Assembly: GCA_049423065.1 (NCBI GenBank) | Contig: JBMSQB010000128.1 | Location: forward strand, 1 to 8,188 | DNA length: 8,188 nt | Origin: SYIM01 sp041182885 | GTDB taxonomy: Bacteria; Pseudomonadota; Gammaproteobacteria; Burkholderiales; Burkholderiaceae_E | Reading direction: 5' to 3' | Made by a program: the position numbers and the translations under genes | The notes under the pieces: generated by a model | Told to the model about the DNA's origin: nothing | Databases searched by the model: none | Seen by the model: only the letters and a program-made list of their open reading frames with translations | Part shown: positions 6,062 through 8,188 of the stretch, one piece after another | Layout of the letters: the number at the start of each line of letters is the position of its first letter | Position numbering within the stretch: the stretch's first letter is position 1

Positions 6062-6838
6062 ATGACCGACGCCTTCGAGCGGGTTCAGTTTGCTTTTGGC
6101 GAGGTTCGCCACCGCCGGCTGCGGCCGCGTGAGCATGCGTTCCGGTACCGTGCCTGGTTTGTCCGCGCGCCTCTGGCGGCCTTGGAACAGCGCTGCGGCA
6201 ACTGGCTGTTCGGGATCAACCGGCGATCGCTTCTGTCACTTCATGGCGCCGATCACGGCGATGGCGGCTCGCCGCGCGCCTGGATCACCCGCCTGCTCGA
6301 CTCTGCGGGGCTGCGCGCCGATGGCGAGATCTGGCTGCACGCATTCGCGCGGGTATGCGGCTACGCGTTCAAGCCGGTGAGCTTCTGGTTCTGTCACCGG
6401 GCTGATGGCGCGCTGATCGCAGTGGTGGCTGAAGTACACAACACCTTCGGCGAGCGCCATGTCTACCTGCTTGCCGATGAACGGGCGCATCCGCTCAAAT
6501 CTGGCGCCGAGCTTCACGCGCTGAAGGCCTTCCATGTGTCGCCATTCTGTGCGGTGCAGGGCGGCTACCGGTTCCGCTTCATCAACCGGCCCGACCGGGC
6601 CGTGGCCCGAATCGACTATGACGATGGCGACGGTCCGTTGCTTCTCACCAGTCTCAGCGGCGTACTCGAAGAGGCGGGCCGCGCGCAAAGACTTCGCGCG
6701 CTGCTCGGATTTCCGCTCTTCAGCGCCGGGGTGATTGCCCGCATTCACTGGCATGCGCTTCGGCTGTGGTTGGCGCGCGTGCCGTTTCACCGAAAACCCG
6801 CCGCGCCCGACACCATCCTCACCCGGGGTTCGCCATGA
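6062..6838 (+). CDS. DUF1365 family protein
   Basis: A 258-residue DUF1365 protein. Family hallmarks are CGYAFKPVSFWFC (99-111), AEVHNTFGERHVYLL (123-137) and KAFHVSPF (155-162), with several conserved His and Cys residues (His93, His126, His133, His158). No biochemical function is established that I know of. Its constant pairing with a CFA-like methyltransferase and an FAD-oxidoreductase points to acyl-lipid modification. There is no signal peptide; the C-terminal part (about 213-240) is hydrophobic with aromatic residues and may contact the membrane. The ATG at 6062 lies 10 bp after the stop of the oxidoreductase, and the stop overlaps the next start as ATGA, implying translational coupling. 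A frame opening at 5972 would overlap the upstream gene by 80 bp and is rejected as the start. Confidence 0.9.
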   Translation: MTDAFERVQFAFGEVRHRRLRPREHAFRYRAWFVRAPLAALEQRCGNWLFGINRRSLLSLHGADHGDGGSPRAWITRLLDSAGLRADGEIWLHAFARVCGYAFKPVSFWFCHRADGALIAVVAEVHNTFGERHVYLLADERAHPLKSGAELHALKAFHVSPFCAVQGGYRFRFINRPDRAVARIDYDDGDGPLLLTSLSGVLEEAGRAQRLRALLGFPLFSAGVIARIHWHALRLWLARVPFHRKPAAPDTILTRGSP

Positions 6839-8067
6839 CCAGCACCGCCACCACGCATTCATCGAATCCTTCCGCGCCGATCGATCGCGCAACGCCTGCC
6901 GCTGTACCGCGCCAGGCGGCGATGGTCCTGCGTCTCCTCGAGCGCATCGAGACCGGCTCGCTCACCCTCGATCTGCCCGACGGGAGCCGCCGCAATGTCG
7001 GTCGCGGCGAACCCGCGGCGTCGATCAGCGTGCGCGACTGGACGGTGTTCGAGGACGCGCTGCGCCGCGGCGACGTGGGCTTTGCCGAAGGCTGGATCGA
7101 TGGCCGGTGGTCAACCGACTCGCTGTCCCGGCTGCTGTCGCTGCTGGTGATCAACCGGCGCGCGATTGAGTCTGCGGTCTACGGCACCTGGTGGGGGCAA
7201 CTCTTTGATCGCCTGCGGCACCTGCTGCGCGCAAACACCCGCGCCGGATCACGTCGCAACATTCACGCGCACTATGACCTTGGGAACGCTTTCTATCGGT
7301 TGTGGCTGGACCCTGGCATGACCTATTCGAGCGCACTCTTCGAGGGCGACTTCAGCCGCTCGCTCGAAGACGCGCAACACGCGAAGAACCGGCGACTGCT
7401 CGATGAGCTGGCGCTTGCTTCGGGCGCGGCAGTGCTCGAGATCGGCTGTGGGTGGGGCGGGTTTGCCGAGGCAGCCGCTTCGCGCGGGCTTCATGTCACC
7501 GGACTCACACTGTCCACCGAGCAGCTTGCCTATGCGCGCGAACGACTCGCGCTCACCGCGCACGGACAGGCGCGCTTTGTGCTCCGCGACTACCGTGACG
7601 AGACCGGGGTCTACGATGGCATTGCCTCGGTGGAAATGTTCGAGGCAGTGGGCGAGCGCTACTGGCAGTCGTGGTTTCAGACCGTTGCGCGTTGCCTTCG
7701 CCCCGGCGGGCGGGCGGCGATCCAGACCATCACGATTGATGAAGCGCTCTTCGAGCGTTATCGGCGCGGCACCGACTTCATTCAGCAGTATGTGTTTCCG
7801 GGTGGCATGCTGCCCACCCGGAGCGGATTTGCCGCACTGGCCCGCGAGGCCGGACTTCAGGTGCTCGCGCAGCACTCGTTCGGACCTGACTATGCGCTCA
7901 CGCTCAAACGCTGGCGCGAGCGTTTCATGTCGGTGCTCGATGAGGTGCGGGCGCTGGGCTTCGATGACCGCTTCATCCGCACCTGGGAGTTTTATCTCGC
8001 CTATTGCGAGGCGGCATTCGAGCATGGCAACACCGATGTCGTTCAGTTCACGCTCGTGCGGCCGTGA
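6835..8067 (+). CDS. cyclopropane-fatty-acyl-phospholipid synthase-like SAM methyltransferase
   Basis: The 410-residue protein belongs to the CFA synthase family, which transfers a methylene from SAM to the double bond of unsaturated acyl chains in membrane phospholipid. An N-terminal domain (about 30-130; VGFAEGWIDGRW at 81-92) is followed by HYDLGNAFYRLWLDPGMTYSS (146-166), the SAM motif VLEIGCGWGGFAEAA (200-214), SVEMFEAVGERYW (265-277), FIQQYVFPGGMLPT (315-328) and FGPDYALTLKRWRERF (349-364). Compared with the bicarbonate site of E. coli CFA, Glu239 (Glu270) and Tyr317 (Tyr353) are kept, but Cys139 is Ser166 and His266 is Gln297. It may therefore make another product, such as a methyl-branched or furan-precursor chain. 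The ATG at 6835 overlaps the DUF1365 stop by 4 bp; the frame extends to 6766 only inside that gene. Confidence 0.9.
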   Translation: MTSTATTHSSNPSAPIDRATPAAVPRQAAMVLRLLERIETGSLTLDLPDGSRRNVGRGEPAASISVRDWTVFEDALRRGDVGFAEGWIDGRWSTDSLSRLLSLLVINRRAIESAVYGTWWGQLFDRLRHLLRANTRAGSRRNIHAHYDLGNAFYRLWLDPGMTYSSALFEGDFSRSLEDAQHAKNRRLLDELALASGAAVLEIGCGWGGFAEAAASRGLHVTGLTLSTEQLAYARERLALTAHGQARFVLRDYRDETGVYDGIASVEMFEAVGERYWQSWFQTVARCLRPGGRAAIQTITIDEALFERYRRGTDFIQQYVFPGGMLPTRSGFAALAREAGLQVLAQHSFGPDYALTLKRWRERFMSVLDEVRALGFDDRFIRTWEFYLAYCEAAFEHGNTDVVQFTLVRP

Positions 8068-8188
8068 TGGGAACTCGACTTGACCGTGATGAGCGACGGG
8101 CGCTGCGTTCCGTAGCGGTCCTCGTTGTCGTGCTCGGAATCGGCATCGGGTCTGGCCTCGCAACCGGGCCAGCAAGCGCGACCGGGCC
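8067..8188 (+). CDS. exported protein, N-terminal fragment cut by the window edge
   Basis: An ATG at 8067 overlaps the last base of the upstream TGA (TGATG), a coupled start; a GTG at 8064 in the same frame is an alternative. The visible 40 residues look like a signal peptide: a charged start (MGTRLDRDERRALR), a hydrophobic core (SVAVLVVVLGIGIGSGLA) and a likely cleavage site after PASA. The frame stays open to the end of the window. In similar operons the next genes often encode a chalcone-isomerase-like or DUF3833/DUF2878 protein, but the mature part is not here, so the family cannot be named. Tight packing implies it belongs to the same operon. Confidence 0.65.
   Translation, partial: MGTRLDRDERRALRSVAVLVVVLGIGIGSGLATGPASATG

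Noticed and set aside
7249..8175. 308-codon minus-strand open frame antisense to the CFA-like gene
   Set aside because: Shadow of a gene with full CFA-family motifs on the plus strand; the predicted product has no family resemblance.

Overview
The window is dense, high-GC bacterial chromosome with no rRNA, tRNA, CRISPR array or mobile element. The housekeeping genes at the left (rsmI, yraN and a DolP-type two-BON lipoprotein) and the protein sequences throughout suggest a proteobacterium, most likely a betaproteobacterium of the Rhodocyclales/Burkholderiales type. This assignment rests on gene order and general sequence feel, not on a search.

Left part (1-2463): the 3' end of a SPOR-domain (possibly RlpA-like) cell-envelope gene converges on and overlaps rsmI, the 16S rRNA C1402 2'-O-methyltransferase. 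A 188-bp spacer separates rsmI from the divergent yraN, followed by a dual-BON outer-membrane lipoprotein gene (dolP/yraP type). This is a shortened form of the E. coli yraL-yraM-yraN-yraO-yraP region: no lpoA or diaA lies here. A nitronate monooxygenase-family flavoprotein gene (2468-3475) follows 4 bp after dolP and probably shares its transcript.

Right part (3536-8188): a MerR-family regulator gene on the minus strand carries every residue signature of an adenosylcobalamin-binding CarH/LitR photoreceptor repressor (Wx9EH and ExHxxG). It is divergent from a tightly packed operon: FAD-dependent oxidoreductase, DUF1365 protein, cyclopropane-fatty-acid-synthase-like methyltransferase, and the start of an exported protein that runs off the window. 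Genes 2-4 of this operon are translationally coupled or nearly so (10-bp gap, then ATGA and TGATG overlaps).

The 296-bp divergent spacer holds two copies of a TGTNYTGGACA dyad 107 bp apart, one nearer each gene, plus a perfect 15-bp palindrome that covers a TATCAT box. These are candidate operators. The simplest reading is a light- (and B12-) controlled unit that modifies unsaturated membrane acyl chains. The methyltransferase has lost two of the bicarbonate-site residues known from E. coli CFA synthase (Cys to Ser, His to Gln), so its product may not be a plain cyclopropane ring.
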